The position numbers and the translations under genes were made by a program. Shown piece by piece: positions 8,187-10,095 of a DNA stretch of 10,095 nucleotides. The stretch covers positions 1 to 10,095 of the forward strand of contig JACZTQ010000097.1 in NCBI GenBank assembly GCA_022573605.1, given 5' to 3'. This DNA comes from Pseudomonadota bacterium. Its GTDB lineage: Bacteria > Pseudomonadota > Alphaproteobacteria > Rhodobacterales > Rhodobacteraceae. Numbering within the stretch: the first letter of the stretch is position 1; every line of letters starts with the position of its first letter. Below the pieces are notes generated by a model. It made no database searches. It worked only from the letters and a program-made list of their open reading frames with translations, and had not been told where the DNA came from.

Positions 8187-8245
8187 CGCCGTGGCCGGTC
8201 ATGGCAACGGCCACCGCCGATGATCCCGGCCGCGCGGCACCCCGG

Positions 8246-8310
8246 CGGCATCGTCACAGCCCTCTCCCCCGACCCCTTCTCCGGGGCTTGCCTGGCCCCA
8301 TCTGGGGCCA
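8246..8310. repeat. Dispersed GC-rich repeat, copy 1 (between ctpA and rppH)
   Basis: Positions 8246-8310 align without gaps to 10029-10093 with 52 of 65 identities (80 percent). They share the unbroken 20-mer CCCCTTCTCCGGGGCTT plus flanking bases and the hairpin loop ATCT. The hairpin stem bases differ between the copies but mostly in paired fashion. Such elements in intergenic spaces suggest a multi-copy genomic repeat. Confidence 0.8.
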
Positions 8311-8334
8311 GGGTCCCCTGCGAAGCCCAGAGGG
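8260..8334. other. Large imperfect hairpin in the ctpA-rppH spacer
   Basis: A 9-bp perfect stem, CCTGGCCCC-ATCT-GGGGCCAGG (8291-8312), forms the tip. Outside it GGGCTT (8284-8289) pairs with AAGCCC (8323-8328), and CCCTCT (8260-8265) with AGAGGG (8329-8334), giving an interrupted cruciform or RNA stem. It is part of the dispersed repeat. On the minus strand it would follow ctpA in the transcript and precede rppH; there is no U run. It may act as a processing or stability element, or simply be repeat DNA. Confidence 0.7.
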
Positions 8335-8388
8335 AGTGGGGGGCGAAATCGGCGCGGGCGGCACCCGGATGGGGCCGGTCCGGCGCCG

Positions 8389-9708
8389 TCACCGGGCGCT
8401 GACGTCATAGATCGCCAGCCCGGCCAGCAGGTCCAGCGCATAGGCGAGCTGGAAGTCCTCCTGGCGCAGCAGCGCCGTGGCCTCGTGGCGCGAACGCTCC
8501 TCCTCGAGCTGCTGGCGCTCGTCGTCGGACAGCTCGTTGGTCAGGCTGCCGCGCAGATCGGCCTCCGAGCGGCTGCGCCGGCCGCCGTCGTCCTCGGCGC
8601 CGTTGATCTTGCGCTCCTCGACCAGGATGTCGGGCTCGATGCCGAGCGACTGGATCGAGCGGCCCGAGGGGGTGTAGTAGCGCGCCGTGGTCAGCTTCAT
8701 CGCGCCCTTGTCGCCGAGCCGCATCACGGTCTGGACCGAGCCCTTGCCGAAGCTCTTGGCGCCCAGGATGATCGCCCGGCGCTGGTCCTGCAAGGCGCCG
8801 GCGACGATCTCGGAGGCCGAGGCCGAACCCTCGTTGATCAGCACCACGATCGGCTTGCCGTCGGTCAGGTCGCCGGGCCGGGCGTTGACCCGCTCGGCCT
8901 CCGCCAGATTGCGCCCCCGGGTGGAGACGATCTCGCCTTCCTCCAGGAAGGCGTCCGAGACCTTGATCGCCTGGTTCAGCAGCCCGCCGGGATTGTTGCG
9001 CAGATCGACGATATAGCCGACGATATTGTCCTCGCCGATCTCCTCCTTGATCTTGGCGATGCCTTCTTCGAGGTTGTTGTAGGTCTGTTCGTTGAAGGTG
9101 GTGATCCGCAGGATGCCGACGTTGCCTATGGTCCGGGCGCGCACGGCGCGGATCTTGATGGTGGCGCGCACGATGGTGACGTCGAAGGCCTCCTCGGCGC
9201 CCTCGCGGCTGATGGTGATGACGATCTCGGCGCCGATCGGGCCGCGCATCTTGTCGACCGCGTCCGAGAGGGTCAGGCCGAGCACCGACTCGCCGTCGAT
9301 ATGGGTGATGAAGTCGCCCGGCTCGAGCCCGGCCTTGGCCGCCGGGGTGTCGTCGATCGGGGTGATCACCTTGACGAAACCGTTCTCCATGGTGACCTCG
9401 ATGCCGAGGCCGCCGAACTCGCCCCGGGTCTGCTCGCGCATGTCCTCGTAATTCTTCGGCGGCAGGTAGGTGGAATGCGGGTCGAGAGAGGCCAGCATGC
9501 CGTTGATCGCCGCCTCGATCAGTTTCTGCTCGTTCACTTCCTCGACATAGGCGACGCGGACGCGCTCGAAGATATCGCCGAACAGGTCGAGATATTCATA
9601 GGTGTTCCGGGCCGTGTTCTCCTGGGCCGTGGTGGTCGCCACGATCTGGGGCGCCATCACCCCGAGAGCCACACCGGCGAGCAGTGCCATCACCGTCTTG
9701 CGCATCAT
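8389..9708 (-). CDS. ctpA: Carboxy-terminal processing protease (S41 family, PDZ), periplasmic
   Basis: CtpA-type proteases cleave periplasmic proteins near their C-terminus and are tied to envelope and murein-hydrolase control. The 439-residue protein has a signal peptide (about 1-28: MMRK, then a hydrophobic core, with a likely cut after TTTAQ or nearby). The SLDPHSTYL cap segment follows at 74-82, then a PDZ domain (about 97-165, GGLGIEV to AVDKMRG) and the S41 domain. Catalytic residues are S297 in GSASASEIVAGALQD and K322 in SFGKGSVQ, 25 apart as in the family. LRNNPGG (237-242 region) and YYTPSGRSIQ are also canonical. The charged tail (about 368-412, rich in Glu and Arg) is the variable part. 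The start is the first of two adjacent ATGs (9708), with GAGG 7 nt before it. A tandem repeat abuts that ribosome binding site. Confidence 0.96.
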   Translation of the reverse strand: MMRKTVMALLAGVALGVMAPQIVATTTAQENTARNTYEYLDLFGDIFERVRVAYVEEVNEQKLIEAAINGMLASLDPHSTYLPPKNYEDMREQTRGEFGGLGIEVTMENGFVKVITPIDDTPAAKAGLEPGDFITHIDGESVLGLTLSDAVDKMRGPIGAEIVITISREGAEEAFDVTIVRATIKIRAVRARTIGNVGILRITTFNEQTYNNLEEGIAKIKEEIGEDNIVGYIVDLRNNPGGLLNQAIKVSDAFLEEGEIVSTRGRNLAEAERVNARPGDLTDGKPIVVLINEGSASASEIVAGALQDQRRAIILGAKSFGKGSVQTVMRLGDKGAMKLTTARYYTPSGRSIQSLGIEPDILVEERKINGAEDDGGRRSRSEADLRGSLTNELSDDERQQLEEERSRHEATALLRQEDFQLAYALDLLAGLAIYDVSAR

Positions 9709-9720
9709 CGAATTGCCTCG

Positions 9721-9748
9721 CTTGCTGCTTGCTGCTTGCTGCTTGCTG
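9721..9748. repeat. Four-copy 7-bp tandem repeat in the ctpA leader
   Basis: CTTGCTG occurs four times in perfect tandem (CAGCAAG on the coding strand of ctpA). The array ends one base before the GAGG ribosome binding site of ctpA (9719-9716). Copy-number change would alter the leader length without touching the reading frame. Confidence 0.95.
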
Positions 9749-9892
9749 TCGCGTCGAACCGATCAGCCGGATCGGGGGTCTTCCCGACCGTCTGATCTCC
9801 AGATAGAGCGTTTCCCGCCTGATGTGACCAGCCCCGGCGGTCTGTTCAAGTAAAATCTCATCACCTGTGGCGTACGGGCCGCCCGGATAGAG

Positions 9893-9934
9893 CGATTTCA
9901 CGCCGAGTGACGTCACTTTGCGACTCGGAAATCG
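9893..9934. promoter_or_regulatory. Inverted repeat with a central palindrome upstream of ctpA
   Basis: CGATTT and CCGAGT on the left (9893-9898, 9903-9908, separated by 4 nt) pair with ACTCGG and AAATCG on the right (9923-9934). The 10-bp palindrome GTGACGTCAC (9907-9916) lies near the centre. It could be a protein-binding site about 190 bp before ctpA or part of a repeat element; the left arm overlaps one of the two GATAGAGCG blocks. Confidence 0.45.
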
Positions 9935-10028
9935 CCGCGAGCCAGCAAGTTAGAGCATGATCGGTGAATCAGGGGTGACCGGCGAGGCCGCGGCCCGGCT
10001 TTTCGCCAACCCTCGCCGCCGCGTCCAT

Positions 10029-10093
10029 CGGCATCGCTGCAAGCCTCCCCCCCATCCCCTTCTCCGGGGCTTACGCGGCCGCATCTGCGGCCA
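10029..10093. repeat. Dispersed GC-rich repeat, copy 2 (right edge)
   Basis: This is the partner of 8246-8310 (52 of 65 identities), same orientation. Its tip hairpin, CGCGGCCGC-ATCT-GCGGCCACG, keeps the ATCT loop and has one mispair. The element is probably cut by the window edge, since copy 1 continues about 25 bp further to close its outer stems. Confidence 0.8.
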
Positions 10094-10095
10094 CG

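Larger units (their letters stand above)
9749..10095. other. Non-coding region upstream of ctpA
   Basis: About 350 bp without a gene I can support; the short open frames here lack family features and ribosome binding sites. It holds two similar short blocks, GATAGAGCG followed by TTTCNCGCC (9802-9819 and 9886-9903, the second with one extra base), a dyad at 9893-9934, and the second copy of the dispersed GC-rich repeat at the right edge. The ctpA promoter should lie in the left part, but I find no clear -35/-10 pair. Confidence 0.6.

Noticed and set aside
8219..8260. A possible third member of the 1339/2362 repeat family (shared GGCGGCAT core).
   Set aside because: Outside the short core the alignment is no better than expected for GC-rich DNA.
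7569..8402. 277-codon plus-strand frame opposite rppH.
   Set aside because: It runs through the inverted repeat and the antisense of rppH and has no recognisable domain.
8485..9795. 436-codon plus-strand frame opposite ctpA.
   Set aside because: His/Asp/Gly/Ala-rich antisense shadow; the minus strand encodes a full S41 protease with catalytic residues.
9596..9916. 106-codon minus-strand frame upstream of and overlapping the ctpA start.
   Set aside because: Its codons run through the 7-bp tandem array and out of frame into ctpA; no domain, no ribosome binding site, and the ctpA start is well supported.

Overview
The window is GC-rich bacterial chromosome that reads as an alphaproteobacterium, plausibly of the Rhodospirillales type. 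Three things support this: the F1 half of the ATP synthase stands alone as atpHAGDC behind priA, rppH and a CtpA-type protease follow it, and the protein sequences look alphaproteobacterial. The order is inferred from gene content; no phylogeny was possible. No rRNA, tRNA or CRISPR array was seen.

Layout: positions 1-1315 hold the 3' part of priA (+ strand). It is followed by an AT-rich island (about 1486-2320) that carries two minus-strand genes in tandem: a DUF5678-like 96-residue protein and a single-domain retropepsin-like aspartic protease. The island has its own promoter-like sequence and an operator-like dyad. It is bracketed by two imperfect direct repeats of about 110 bp (1339-1451 and 2362-2477). 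This is the least ordinary part of the window and the best candidate for an undescribed module. Positions 2598-7532 hold atpH, atpA, atpG, atpD and atpC (delta, alpha, gamma, beta and epsilon subunits of F1), tightly packed on the + strand and closed by a clear intrinsic terminator at 7560-7584. The membrane Fo genes are absent from the window, as is usual in this class, where they form a separate operon.

Positions 7591-7656 hold a long, nearly perfect inverted repeat between the convergent atpC and rppH genes. rppH (Nudix RNA pyrophosphohydrolase) and ctpA (periplasmic S41 serine protease) lie on the minus strand, ctpA upstream, with 202 bp between them that carry a hairpin-rich dispersed repeat. 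A second copy of that repeat lies at the right edge of the window (10029-10093). Upstream of ctpA is a four-copy 7-bp tandem repeat that abuts the ribosome binding site, followed by about 350 bp with no convincing gene.

Functionally most of the window is housekeeping: replication restart, ATP synthesis, mRNA 5'-end decay and envelope proteolysis. The accessory content is the two-gene protease island and at least three different repeat families in the intergenic spaces.
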